Assembly (NCBI GenBank): GCA_965232975.1
Contig: CBDDRG010000091.1
Coordinates: 1-19,217 of the forward strand
Direction: 5' to 3'
Length of the DNA stretch: 19,217 bases
DNA from: CBDDRG01 sp965232975
GTDB lineage: Bacteria > Pseudomonadota > Gammaproteobacteria > Pseudomonadales > Porticoccaceae
Positions within the stretch are counted from its first letter, which is position 1; every line of letters begins with the position of its first letter. Below the pieces are notes generated by a model. The model had not been told where the DNA came from, ran no database searches, and saw only the letters and a list, made by a program, of their open reading frames with translations. Positions 1 through 8,412 of the stretch are shown piece by piece. Position numbers and translations under genes: made by a program.

Positions 1-330
1 CTTGCGCGCCTGCGCTGTCTCACCGCGCCAGCGCAACAAGGACTGCTGCTGGCGGTCGTGTTCCTGTTGGTGGCCAGCACGGCGCACGCCGCCGGTTCCA
101 GCATGCCCTGGGAAGGGCCGCTGCAAGCCATCCTCGACTCGATCCAGGGGCCGGTGGCCCGCATCGTCGCAGTCATCATCATCATCGCCACTGGCCTGGC
201 GCTGGGTTTCGGCGACACGTCGGGCGGCTTTCGCAAACTGGTCCAGATCGTCTTCGGCCTGTCCATCGCGTTCGCGGCGTCCTCGTTCTTCCTGTCGTTC
301 TTCAGCTTCTCCGGCGGGGCCGTCGTATGA
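1..330 (+). CDS. trbC: TrbC conjugal transfer pilin, VirB2-like (5' end missing)
   Basis: TrbC is the pilin precursor of P-type mating systems; the processed protein sits in the inner membrane and is assembled into the conjugative pilus. The frame is open to the first base of the window, so the start codon lies to the left; 109 residues are visible. They show a hydrophobic signal segment (LLLAVVFLLV) ending in a good signal peptidase site, AHA before AGSSMPW, then two hydrophobic stretches (IVAVIIIIATGLALGFG and IVFGLSIAFAASSFFLSFF) separated by a short polar loop, as expected for VirB2-type pilins. GTG at 58 could be read as a start but would cut into the signal peptide, so I regard the gene as truncated by the window. 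The stop codon overlaps the trbD start (ATGA). Confidence 0.88.
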   Translation, partial: LARLRCLTAPAQQGLLLAVVFLLVASTAHAAGSSMPWEGPLQAILDSIQGPVARIVAVIIIIATGLALGFGDTSGGFRKLVQIVFGLSIAFAASSFFLSFFSFSGGAVV

Positions 331-599
331 GTGCGCCCGACGAGTTCGCCGCCGGCTTTGAAGTACCGCTGCATCGCTCGCTGACCGAACCGCTCCTGCT
401 GGGCGGCGCGCCGCGCACCGTGGCCATTGCCAACGGCACGCTGGCCGCTGCCGTGGGTCTGGGCCTGCAACTGTGGATTCCGGGCCTGGTGATGTGGCTT
501 GTCGGCCATTCGCTGGCGGTGTGGGGCGCGCGCGTCGATCCGCAGTTCATGCAGGTGTTCGCGCGCCACATCAAACACAAGCCGCTGCTGGACGTGTGA
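327..599 (+). CDS. trbD: TrbD, VirB3-like inner-membrane T4SS protein
   Basis: TrbD is the VirB3-like component that associates with the TrbE ATPase at the inner membrane in P-type type IV secretion. The 90-residue length is typical. The N-terminus carries the family-like polar stretch FEVPLHRSLTEPLLLGGAPR, followed by two close hydrophobic segments (about residues 33-50 and 51-68) and a basic, histidine-containing tail. It starts at an ATG that overlaps the trbC stop by four bases and ends about ten bases before trbE, so translation is probably coupled. Position between trbC and trbE is as in Tn4371-like elements. Confidence 0.88.
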   Translation: MSAPDEFAAGFEVPLHRSLTEPLLLGGAPRTVAIANGTLAAAVGLGLQLWIPGLVMWLVGHSLAVWGARVDPQFMQVFARHIKHKPLLDV

Positions 600-609
600 G
601 GGCGATGCC

Positions 610-3048
610 ATGTTGAACCTCGCCGAATACCGCCAGCGTCCCGCACTGCTCGCCGACTGGCTGCCGTGGGCCGGGCTGGTCGCGCCCGGCGTGGTGCTCA
701 ACAAGGATGGTTCGTTCCAGAAGACGGCGCGCTTTCGCGGGCCGGACCTGGACAGCGCGACGCAGGGCGAGCTGATTGCCACGTCGGCGCGGCTGAACAA
801 CGCGCTGCGTCGCCTGGGTTCCGGCTGGGCCTTGTTCGTGGAAGCCGAACGGCTGGCCGCTGCCGACTATCCGCACTCGGACTTTCCCGAACCGCTGTCC
901 TGGCTGGTGGACGAGGAACGCCGCGCGGTGTTCGAGGAAGACCAGAGCCACTTCGAGAGCCGCTATCACCTGACGCTGGTGTATCTGCCGCCGGAGGAAT
1001 CGCGCGCACGCGCCGCCAAGCTGCTCTACGAGAACACACCGCAGCGCGGCGTGGACTGGCACGAGCGCCTGACGGCCTTTCTGGCGGAGACGGATCGCTG
1101 CTTCGACCTGCTCGATGGCGTGATGCCGGAGATTGCCTGGCTCGACGACAGCGAGACGCTGACCTATCTGCACGCGACCATTTCCACACGGCGCCATCGC
1201 GTGGCGGTGCCGGAACATCCGTTCCACCTCGACGCGCTGCTGACCGACTGCCCGCTGACCGGCGGGCTGGCGCCGATGCTGGGCGATGCGCATTTGCGCG
1301 TGGCATCGGTGCGCGGCTTTCCGACTTCGACCTGGCCGGGACTGTTGGACGATCTGAACCGTCTGGGCTTCGCATATCGCTGGAGCACGCGCTTCCTGTG
1401 CATGGACAAGGCCGAGGCGGAAAAGGAGCTGGGCCGCCTGCGCCGCCAGTGGTTCGCCAAGCGCAAGAACGTCGTCGCGCTGCTGCGCGAGACCATCTTC
1501 CAGCAGGAATCTCCGCTGGTCGATACCGACGCCTCGAACAAGGCGGCGGATGCCGATGCGGCCCTTCAGGAAATGGGCAGCGATCAGGTGGCGTTCGGCT
1601 ACGTCACCGCGACGGTCGCGGTGTTGGATGCGGATGCAGCGGTGGCCGACGAGAAGCTGCGCATGATCGAGCGCGTCATCCAGGGACGTGGCTTCGTCAC
1701 CATTCCCGAGACGTTGAACGCGGTCGATGCCTGGCTGTCCTCGATTCCGGGCAATGCCTACGCCAATGTGCGCCAGCCCATCGTCTCGACGTTGAACCTC
1801 GCGCACCTGATGCCAGTGTCGGCGGTGTGGGCCGGGCCGGAGCGCAATGCGCATCTGGACGGGCCATCGCTGATCGTCACGCGCACCGATGGCGCCACTC
1901 CGTTCCGTTTGGTGACGCACATCGGCGATGTCGGGCATGTGCTGATCGCCGGCCCGACCGGCATGGGCAAGTCGGTGCTGCTGGCGACGCTGGCGATGCA
2001 GTTCCGCCGCTATCGCGGCTCACGCATCTTCGCGTTCGATATGGGCCGCTCACTGCGCGCTACGACCCTGGGCCTGGACGGCGAGCATTACGACCTGGGC
2101 ACGGATGGCGGCATCGCGTTCCAGCCGCTCGCCCGCATCGACCAGGAGGGCTACCGCACCTGGGCCGCCGAATGGCTGGAAGGCCGGATGGTGCAGGAAG
2201 GCGCGGCCATCGGCCCCGACGAGAAGGCGGCCATCTGGTCGGCGCTGGAAAGCCTCGCCGGCGCGCCGGTGGAACAGCGCACGCTGACGGGGTTTTCCGT
2301 GCTGTTGCAGAACAACGCGCTGCGTCAGGCGCTCGCGCCCTATGTGCTCGGCGGCGCGCACGGCAAGCTGCTGGACGCCGACCACGACCGGCTGGGCACG
2401 GCCGACGTGCAGTGCTTCGAGATGGAGGAGCTGATGGCCAGCCGCGCCGCTGTGCTGGCCGTGCTGCGCTACCTGTTCGCCCGCTTCGAGGAACGCTTCG
2501 ACGGCGCGCCCACGCTGCTGATCCTCGACGAAGCCTGGCTATTCCTCGACGACCCGGTGTTTGCGGCACGCATTCGCCAGTGGCTCAAGACGCTGCGCAA
2601 GAAGAACGTATCGGTGATCTTCGCCACGCAGTCGCTCGCCGACATCAAGGACTCCAGCATCGCGCCCGCGATCATCGAGAGCTGCGCGAGCCGCATCTTC
2701 CTGCCCAACCCGCAGGCGACCGAGCCGCAGATTCGCACGATCTACGAAGGTTTCGGGCTCAACGCCCGGCAGATCGAGATCGTCGCCACCGCGCAGCCCA
2801 AGCGCGACTACTACTACCAATCCCGTCTCGGCAATCGCCTGTTCGACCTCGACCTGGGGTCGGTCGCGCTGGCCTTCGCCGGCGCCTCGACACCGCAGGA
2901 CCAACGCGACATCGACGCGGTGGAGGCGGCCGCTTCGTCTTCCAGCTTCGCAGCCGCCTGGCTGCGCCACTGCGGTTTGGATTGGGCGGCCGACTTGCTG
3001 CCGTCCGCGCCTGCCGCTTCCCACCCACCACAGGAGAACCCGTCATGA
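610..3048 (+). CDS. trbE: TrbE, VirB4-family conjugation ATPase
   Basis: TrbE is the large VirB4-type ATPase that powers pilus assembly and substrate transfer at the cytoplasmic face of the mating channel. The 812-residue product fits the family's usual 800-850. An N-terminal CagE/TrbE/VirB domain covers roughly residues 1-420. The C-terminal RecA-like ATPase follows: Walker A GPTGMGKS at 448-455 and Walker B LLILDEAW with D640 and E641, then an ATQS segment typical of VirB4 proteins. The frame stays open upstream to 499, but ATG 610 is preceded by GAGGG at 598-602 with 7-nt spacing and gives the expected N-terminus MLNLAEYR. The stop overlaps trbJ (ATGA). No lesion is seen. Confidence 0.95.
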   Translation: MLNLAEYRQRPALLADWLPWAGLVAPGVVLNKDGSFQKTARFRGPDLDSATQGELIATSARLNNALRRLGSGWALFVEAERLAAADYPHSDFPEPLSWLVDEERRAVFEEDQSHFESRYHLTLVYLPPEESRARAAKLLYENTPQRGVDWHERLTAFLAETDRCFDLLDGVMPEIAWLDDSETLTYLHATISTRRHRVAVPEHPFHLDALLTDCPLTGGLAPMLGDAHLRVASVRGFPTSTWPGLLDDLNRLGFAYRWSTRFLCMDKAEAEKELGRLRRQWFAKRKNVVALLRETIFQQESPLVDTDASNKAADADAALQEMGSDQVAFGYVTATVAVLDADAAVADEKLRMIERVIQGRGFVTIPETLNAVDAWLSSIPGNAYANVRQPIVSTLNLAHLMPVSAVWAGPERNAHLDGPSLIVTRTDGATPFRLVTHIGDVGHVLIAGPTGMGKSVLLATLAMQFRRYRGSRIFAFDMGRSLRATTLGLDGEHYDLGTDGGIAFQPLARIDQEGYRTWAAEWLEGRMVQEGAAIGPDEKAAIWSALESLAGAPVEQRTLTGFSVLLQNNALRQALAPYVLGGAHGKLLDADHDRLGTADVQCFEMEELMASRAAVLAVLRYLFARFEERFDGAPTLLILDEAWLFLDDPVFAARIRQWLKTLRKKNVSVIFATQSLADIKDSSIAPAIIESCASRIFLPNPQATEPQIRTIYEGFGLNARQIEIVATAQPKRDYYYQSRLGNRLFDLDLGSVALAFAGASTPQDQRDIDAVEAAASSSSFAAAWLRHCGLDWAADLLPSAPAASHPPQENPS

Positions 3049-3776
3049 AGAAGACCCTTCTTGCGACCGTTGCTGCCGCTCTGTTTTGCACGCTGCCCGC
3101 CGCGCAGGCGCAGTGGGCCGTGATCGACCCGACCAACCTGGTGCAGAACACGCTGACCGCGATCCGCACACTGGAGCAGATCAACAACCAGGTGCGGCAG
3201 CTTCAGAACGAAGCGCAGATGCTCATCAACCAGGCGCGCAATCTGGCGGGCCTCGACTTCAACGTGGTCAACCGCTTGCGCTCGACGCTGGCGACCACCG
3301 AACGCCTGATCGCCGAGGCGCAGGGGCTGGCCTACGACGTGGCGAACATGGACCGGGAGTTCGCCCGGCTGTATCCGCACGAGTACGCCGCGACCATCAG
3401 CGGCGATCGCATGGCGCAGGACGCGCGCGAGCGCTGGCGGCACACGCTCGATGGCCTGCACACGGCAATGCGGATGCAGGCGCAGGTATCGCAGAACCTC
3501 AGCGAAGACGAAGGCGTGCTGGCCGATCTGGTCGGCCAGAGCCAGTCGGCCAACGGCGCGCTGCAAGCCATGCAGGCGACCAATCAGTTGCTGGCCTTGC
3601 AGGCCAAGCAGGCGATCCAGGCCCAGCAGCTCCAGTTGACGCAGGACCGCGCCGCCTCGCTGGAGCTGGCGCGCCAAGCGGCGGCCACCGAGCGCGCCCG
3701 CGAAGTGCGGCGGCGCTTCCACGGCGAGGGCACGCCCTACACGCCGCAGACCGTGCCGTTCTACGGCGGCGACTGA
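3045..3776 (+). CDS. trbJ: TrbJ, periplasmic VirB5-like conjugation protein
   Basis: TrbJ is a secreted VirB5-like protein needed for mating-pair formation, acting in the periplasm or at the pilus tip. The 243-residue product has a classic signal peptide: MKK start, hydrophobic core LLATVAAALFCTL, and likely cleavage at AQA before QWAV near residue 23. The rest is helical and Gln/Ala-rich (for example LQNEAQMLINQARNL and LLALQAKQAIQAQQL), with strong coiled-coil character as in VirB5/TrbJ proteins. The conserved opening WAVIDPTNLVQNT directly after cleavage supports the family call. The start ATG overlaps the trbE stop and has AGGAG at 3032-3036 inside the end of trbE. Confidence 0.92.
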   Translation: MKKTLLATVAAALFCTLPAAQAQWAVIDPTNLVQNTLTAIRTLEQINNQVRQLQNEAQMLINQARNLAGLDFNVVNRLRSTLATTERLIAEAQGLAYDVANMDREFARLYPHEYAATISGDRMAQDARERWRHTLDGLHTAMRMQAQVSQNLSEDEGVLADLVGQSQSANGALQAMQATNQLLALQAKQAIQAQQLQLTQDRAASLELARQAAATERAREVRRRFHGEGTPYTPQTVPFYGGD

Positions 3777-3786
3777 GGCACGCGCC

Positions 3787-5157
3787 ATGAACGACATCTC
3801 GGTGATCGACCGCTTCCTCATCGTCTTCTCCACCTACATCGACTCGGGCTTCGGGTTGCTGGGTGGCGAGATTGCGTTCCTCACCGCCACCTTGATCGTG
3901 ATCGACATGACCGTCGCGGGCCTCTATTGGGCGATGAGTCACGCCACTGGCCAGGGCGAGGATGTGATCGCCAAGCTGTTCCGCAAGGTGCTCTACGTCG
4001 GCGCCTTCGCCTACATCATCGGCAACTTCAACTGGCTGGCGAGCATCGTGTTCCGCTCGTTTGCGGGGCTGGGCTTGATGGCGTCGGGTTCCACCATCTC
4101 GCAGGCCGAGTTCCTGCAACCCGGCCGGCTGGCCAAGGTGGGCGTCGATGCCGCCTCGCCGATCCTCGAACAGATCAGCGACATGGCGGGCTTCCCCGAG
4201 GTGTTCGTGAACATGACCCCCATCGTGGTCATGTTCCTGGCCTGGCTGGTGGTGATCGTCACGTTCTTCGTGCTGGCGATCCAGCTTTTCATCACGCTGA
4301 TCGAGTTCAAGCTGACGACGCTCGCCGGCTTCGTGCTGGTGCCGTTCGCGCTGTGGAACAAGACCGCGTTCCTGGCCGAGAAGGTGCTGGGCAACGTGGT
4401 GTCGTCGGGCATCAAGGTGCTGGTGCTGGCGGTGATCGTCGGCATCGGCACCGGCCTGTTCGCCGAGTTCCAGGTCGCGCCGGACGAACCCTCCATCGAC
4501 CACGCGCTGGTCATCATGCCGGCATCCCTCGCGCTGCTGGCGCTGGGGATCTTCGGGCCGGGCATCGCCACCGGGCTGGTGTCCGGTTCGCCGCAGCTCG
4601 GCGCCGGTGCAATGGCGGGCGCCGCGCTTGGAGCAGCCGGTACGGCCGTTGCCGTGGGTGCGGCGGCCACCGGCGTCGGTGGTGCCGTCGCGGCCGGTGC
4701 GCGCATGGCGCCCGGCGCTGCCCGTATGGCTGTCGGCGGCGCCCGTTCGATGGCCTCCACTGCCGGCAGCGCGAGGTCAGCCTTTCAGGCAGGTTCCGCC
4801 GGTGCTGGCGGTGGTCTCAAGGGCGCGGCGGCCGGTCTGGGTAACGTCGCCCGGACCGGCGCGCAGTCGGTCGGGCAGCGAGTCTCTGCCGGTGCGCGTT
4901 CGCTGAAGGCGCGCGCTGCTACCGCCATCAATCCCGACACCTCCACGGCCGGCGCGGGTAGCGCTGCTGCCGGTTCGACCGCTCAGGGCGGCGCGGACGC
5001 CGCATCCGCCAGCAGCGGACAACCCGCCTGGGCCAGGCGCCTTCAACGCCGCCAGCAACTCACCCATGCCGCCACCACCGTCGCGCACACGCTGCGCGGT
5101 GGCGACGGTGGCGGCTCGGGCAGTGGCCCCAGCCTGCGCGACCCATCGAGTTCATAA
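3787..5157 (+). CDS. trbL: TrbL, VirB6-like polytopic membrane protein
   Basis: TrbL is the VirB6-like inner-membrane channel component of P-type conjugation systems. The 456-residue product has at least five hydrophobic segments, roughly at residues 18-45, 64-90, 139-175, 200-222 and 240-262; the long one around 139-175 contains the family-like stretch IQLFITLIEFKL. From about residue 270 to the end the protein is a low-complexity Ala/Gly/Ser tail with scattered arginines, probably cytoplasmic and disordered; long tails of this kind are known in TrbL proteins. The ATG lies ten bases after trbJ with GAGG at 3775-3778. Downstream, AAGGAGG for trbF overlaps the trbL stop. Confidence 0.92.
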   Translation: MNDISVIDRFLIVFSTYIDSGFGLLGGEIAFLTATLIVIDMTVAGLYWAMSHATGQGEDVIAKLFRKVLYVGAFAYIIGNFNWLASIVFRSFAGLGLMASGSTISQAEFLQPGRLAKVGVDAASPILEQISDMAGFPEVFVNMTPIVVMFLAWLVVIVTFFVLAIQLFITLIEFKLTTLAGFVLVPFALWNKTAFLAEKVLGNVVSSGIKVLVLAVIVGIGTGLFAEFQVAPDEPSIDHALVIMPASLALLALGIFGPGIATGLVSGSPQLGAGAMAGAALGAAGTAVAVGAAATGVGGAVAAGARMAPGAARMAVGGARSMASTAGSARSAFQAGSAGAGGGLKGAAAGLGNVARTGAQSVGQRVSAGARSLKARAATAINPDTSTAGAGSAAAGSTAQGGADAASASSGQPAWARRLQRRQQLTHAATTVAHTLRGGDGGGSGSGPSLRDPSSS

Positions 5158-5169
5158 GGAGGACGGCCC

Positions 5170-5874
5170 ATGCGTTTCAAACGACCGCAGGTGCGTTATG
5201 CCGAATCGTCGCAGCCGGCCACGCCGTACCAGAGCGCCGAACAGGTGTGGGACGAGCGCATCGGCTCGGCCCGCGTGCAGGCAAAGAACTGGAGACTGAT
5301 GGCTTTCGGCTGCCTCGCGCTCGCGCTGCTGATGGCGGGCGGCCTGGTGTGGCGCTCGGCGCAGTCCATCGTCACGCCCTACGTGGTAGAGGTGGACCAC
5401 GGCGGGCAGGTCCGCGCCGTCGGCGAGGCCGCCACGCCGTACCGGCCCAACGATGCGCAGACCGCGCATCACCTCGCGCGCTTCGTCACGCTGGTGCGCT
5501 CGCTGTCCATCGACCCCATCGTGGTCCGGCAGAACTGGCTCGACGCCTACGACTACACCACCGACCGCGGGGCCGCCGTGCTCAACGACTACGCCCGCGC
5601 CAACGATCCCTTCGCGCGCATCGGCCGGGAGACGGTGACGGTGCAGATCAACAGCGTGGTCCGCGCCAGCGACACGTCGTTCAACGTGCGCTGGACGGAG
5701 CGCCGCTACGTCAACGGCGCGGCGGCAGGGCTGGTGCGCTGGACGGCGGTGGTCTCCATCGTGCTGCAAACACCGCGCACCGAGGAACGGTTGCGCCGCA
5801 ATCCATTGGGCATCTACGTCAACGGCTTGTCGTGGAGCCGGGAACTCGACTCGATCGAAGGAGACAGGCCATGA
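5170..5874 (+). CDS. trbF: TrbF, VirB8-like inner-membrane assembly factor
   Basis: TrbF is a bitopic VirB8-like protein that helps assemble the mating channel by contacting the VirB9- and VirB10-like subunits. The 234-residue product has a cytoplasmic N-terminus of about 42 residues (with PATPYQSAEQVWDERIGSAR, a family-like stretch), one membrane segment at about 43-60 (LMAFGCLALALLMAGGLV), and a periplasmic domain to the end. The strongest ribosome binding site seen in the window, AAGGAGG at 5156-5162, precedes ATG 5170 by 7 nt. The last codons contain AAGGAG for trbG and the stop overlaps its start. Confidence 0.93.
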   Translation: MRFKRPQVRYAESSQPATPYQSAEQVWDERIGSARVQAKNWRLMAFGCLALALLMAGGLVWRSAQSIVTPYVVEVDHGGQVRAVGEAATPYRPNDAQTAHHLARFVTLVRSLSIDPIVVRQNWLDAYDYTTDRGAAVLNDYARANDPFARIGRETVTVQINSVVRASDTSFNVRWTERRYVNGAAAGLVRWTAVVSIVLQTPRTEERLRRNPLGIYVNGLSWSRELDSIEGDRP

Positions 5875-6860
5875 AACCGTCCTTGCGCTTTTGCGTGCTT
5901 GTACTGATTGCCACCGCGCTGGCGGGCTGCGCCACGCCGCGCAAGCCGCCGACCATCTCGCTCGACGAGCCGGTGCAGGCGCAGCCACTGCCGGAACTGC
6001 CCAAGCCGGTGGAAGTGGTCGCGGTGCCGGAACCCTTGCCGTTGCCGGGGCGGTTGATGCCGCTGCCGGCGCAAGACGAGACGCCGCCAGCACCCGAGCC
6101 AGAGGACGAGCGCGTGCGCGTATCCCGCGCCAACGCAGAGGCGCGCGTCGCGCCGACACGCGAGGGCTACATCAACGCGATCCAGGTCTGGCCCTTCACC
6201 GATGGCGCGCTGTATCAGGTCTACACGAGTCCGGGCCGCGTGACGATGATCGCCTTGCAGCCCGGCGAGGAACTGGTGACGGTCGCGGCCGGTGACACCG
6301 TGCGCTGGATCGTCGGCGATACCTCCAGTGGCGGCGGTGACGAGCTGCGCGTCAATGTGCTGGTGAAGCCCATCCGTTCCGGCTTGAAGACCAACCTCGT
6401 CATCACCACCAGTCGCAGGACGTACCTGATCGAGCTGACCTCGACCGAGAGGGCGTGGATGGCGTCGGTGTCCTGGGACTATCCGCGCGACCGCATGTTG
6501 GCTTTGCAGCGCCAGGCGCAGGCCGCGCAGACGGCGGCGCCACTCGATACGGGCCTGACGCTGGAGAACATCCGCTTCCGCTACGCGATCAGCGGCAGCA
6601 ATGCGCCGTGGAAGCCGCTGCGCGCCTTCGACGACGGCGAGAAGGTCTACATCCAGTTCCCGGCCGGCATCGCGCAGGGCGAGCTGCCGCCGCTGTTCGT
6701 GATCGGCGCGCAGGGCGACGGCCAGCTCGTCAATTACCGCTTCCGCGCGCCGTACTACATCGTGGACCGGCTGTTCGGCGCGGCCGAACTGCGCCTGGGT
6801 GGTGACAGGGGTGCCGTGGTGCGCATCGAGCGCACGGATGGCGTGACGCGGAGGAACTGA
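5871..6860 (+). CDS. trbG: TrbG, VirB9-like outer-membrane complex lipoprotein
   Basis: TrbG is the VirB9-like part of the outer-membrane core of the secretion channel. The 329-residue product begins with a lipoprotein signal whose lipobox reads LAGC with the modified cysteine at residue 20, so in this family member the protein itself is probably lipidated. A proline-rich linker (about 24-85) crosses the periplasm. The conserved TrbG/VirB9 region follows, including GYINAIQVWPFTDGALYQVY and, near the C-terminus, FDDGEKVYIQFP, both recognisable family signatures. ATG 5871 overlaps the trbF stop and has AAGGAG at 5858-5863, 7 nt upstream. Confidence 0.93.
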   Translation: MKPSLRFCVLVLIATALAGCATPRKPPTISLDEPVQAQPLPELPKPVEVVAVPEPLPLPGRLMPLPAQDETPPAPEPEDERVRVSRANAEARVAPTREGYINAIQVWPFTDGALYQVYTSPGRVTMIALQPGEELVTVAAGDTVRWIVGDTSSGGGDELRVNVLVKPIRSGLKTNLVITTSRRTYLIELTSTERAWMASVSWDYPRDRMLALQRQAQAAQTAAPLDTGLTLENIRFRYAISGSNAPWKPLRAFDDGEKVYIQFPAGIAQGELPPLFVIGAQGDGQLVNYRFRAPYYIVDRLFGAAELRLGGDRGAVVRIERTDGVTRRN

Positions 6861-6862
6861 CC

Positions 6863-8158
6863 ATGAGCCAGGACGACTCCCCGGACATGCCTGGCGCCGC
6901 GCCGAAGCTGGCGCCGGAGCAGGTCGCGCTGCGGGCGCAGCCGCGTCCGGTCACGCGCCTGAACCGGCGCATGTTGGCGGTGCTCGTCGGCGGTGTGGCC
7001 ACCGCCGTATTGGGCGCAACGCTCTGGTCGCTGCAAACACCGCAGCGCCGTGGTGCAGGTGAGGCGACCGAGCTGTACAACGTCGATCGCGTGTCGCGCT
7101 CCGAAGGGCTGGCGCAACTGCCCACCGACTATTCGCAACTGCCGCCGACCTTGCCACCGCTGCCGCCGGAGCTGGGCGAACCGCTGCCCGGCGACCTCGG
7201 CGCACCGATCCTGCGCGCCGAACAGCGAGCGCAAGGTTACTCACAACCGGGCTATGACCCGGCCGAAGCCGAGCGCCTGGCGCGGCTCAAGGAGGCCGAG
7301 GAAGCGGCGGCTTCATCCGTGTTCTTCAGCACGGGCGGGCAGCGCGCCGCCGTAGCCGCTCCCGCTCAGAGCACGGCGGGAATCCCGCCGCTGACCGGGT
7401 TGGCGGGTTTCGATCCGCTGGCCGCCGGGCCGGCTTCGACGGCTGCGCAGCCCGCCGATCCCACGGCTGTGCAGAACCGGCAGGACCAGAAGGAAGCGTT
7501 TCTGAGCAATGCCGGTTCTACGGAAACCCGTAATTCCGGCAACCTGCAACTGCCTGTCTCGCCATACCAGGTGATGGCCGGCACAGTGATCCCGGCCGCG
7601 CTGGTGACGGGCATCAAGTCCGACCTGCCGGGCGACGTGATCGCCACGGTGACGGAGCCGGTCTACGACACGGCGACCGGCCGCCATCTGCTGATCCCGC
7701 AGGGCTCGCGCATCCTGGGCCGATACAACAGCCAAGTGAGCTACGGGCAGACCCGAATCCAGATGGTGTGGCATCGGCTGATCCTGCCGGACACCTCATC
7801 AAGCCAGCTCGACAACCTGGTGGGCACCGACCCGGCCGGCTACGCGGGCTTGGAGGATGGCGTCGATTGGCATTGGGACCGCATCTTCGCCGGTGCGGTG
7901 CTGACCACGCTGCTGGGCGTCGGCGCCGAGCTGGCCGCCCCGGAGAATCGCCAGGGCGGCGATCGTGTCGTCATTGCCGGCCGCGACAGCGTGCAGGACA
8001 GCGTGAACCAGATCGGCCAGGAGATGACCCGCCGCAACCTGAACATCCAGCCCACGCTGACGGCTCGCCCCGGTCTGCCGGTGCGCATCATCGTCAACCG
8101 CGACCTGGTGCTGCGACCGTACCAGCCGCTGTTCTTCCAGAGGGGAGCGTCGCAATGA
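6863..8158 (+). CDS. trbI: TrbI, VirB10-like channel protein
   Basis: TrbI is the VirB10-like scaffold spanning from the inner membrane to the outer-membrane core complex. The 431-residue product has a short cytoplasmic N-terminus, a single membrane segment at about 37-55 (MLAVLVGGVATAVLGATLW), a Pro/Ala-rich periplasmic linker, and the conserved C-terminal TrbI domain from about residue 230. That domain contains VMAGTVIPAALVTGIKSDLPG and the LLIPQGSRILGRYNSQVSYG block, which identify the family with high certainty. ATG 6863 follows the trbG stop by two bases with GGAGG at 6850-6854. The stop overlaps the next gene (ATGA). Confidence 0.95.
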   Translation: MSQDDSPDMPGAAPKLAPEQVALRAQPRPVTRLNRRMLAVLVGGVATAVLGATLWSLQTPQRRGAGEATELYNVDRVSRSEGLAQLPTDYSQLPPTLPPLPPELGEPLPGDLGAPILRAEQRAQGYSQPGYDPAEAERLARLKEAEEAAASSVFFSTGGQRAAVAAPAQSTAGIPPLTGLAGFDPLAAGPASTAAQPADPTAVQNRQDQKEAFLSNAGSTETRNSGNLQLPVSPYQVMAGTVIPAALVTGIKSDLPGDVIATVTEPVYDTATGRHLLIPQGSRILGRYNSQVSYGQTRIQMVWHRLILPDTSSSQLDNLVGTDPAGYAGLEDGVDWHWDRIFAGAVLTTLLGVGAELAAPENRQGGDRVVIAGRDSVQDSVNQIGQEMTRRNLNIQPTLTARPGLPVRIIVNRDLVLRPYQPLFFQRGASQ

Positions 8159-8412
8159 ACACGAACAAGCTGCGGCTCGGGCCGCTGCCCAAGAGCGAGA
8201 GCGTCAAGCTGACATTCGCGTGTCCGGCCAGCCTGAAGGCCGACCTCGATCGCTACGCCGCGCTGCACGCGCAGACCTACGGCGAGCCGGTCGATGCGAT
8301 GACGCTGATCCCGCACATGCTGGAAGCGTTCATCGCACGGGATCGAGGATTCAAGAAAGGGACGGCGGCGAAAGCGCCGCCAGTGCCCCGGCGGGACGCA
8401 CCGCCGACGTAG
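8155..8412 (+). CDS. DUF2274 family small protein, last gene of the trb operon
   Basis: This 85-residue protein belongs, as far as I can recognise, to the DUF2274 family, small cytoplasmic proteins found directly after trbI in Tn4371-like and related elements. No biochemical role is known to me. The body contains KLRLGPLPKSESVKLTF, then CPASLKADLDRYAALHAQTYG and LIPHMLEAFIARDRGFKK; the short strand followed by two helices resembles ribbon-helix-helix-like small DNA-binding proteins, but that comparison is only an inference from pattern. The tail is Lys/Arg/Pro-rich. There is no signal peptide or membrane segment. ATG 8155 overlaps the trbI stop, so it is translationally coupled, and a terminator follows 23 bases after its stop. 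Confidence 0.82.
   Translation: MNTNKLRLGPLPKSESVKLTFACPASLKADLDRYAALHAQTYGEPVDAMTLIPHMLEAFIARDRGFKKGTAAKAPPVPRRDAPPT

Noticed and set aside
499..609. Longer start for trbE at 499
   Set aside because: It runs through trbD in another frame, lacks a ribosome binding site and adds residues unlike the family; ATG 610 with GAGGG fits.
571..1938. 455-codon open frame on the minus strand opposite trbE
   Set aside because: High-GC shadow of trbE with no recognisable domain, Arg/Gln/His-rich composition and no start context.
666..3044. Apparent 1036-residue protein joining a long Arg/Ala-rich stretch to TrbJ
   Set aside because: The first part is the out-of-frame shadow of trbE; only the portion from 3045, with a signal peptide, is TrbJ.
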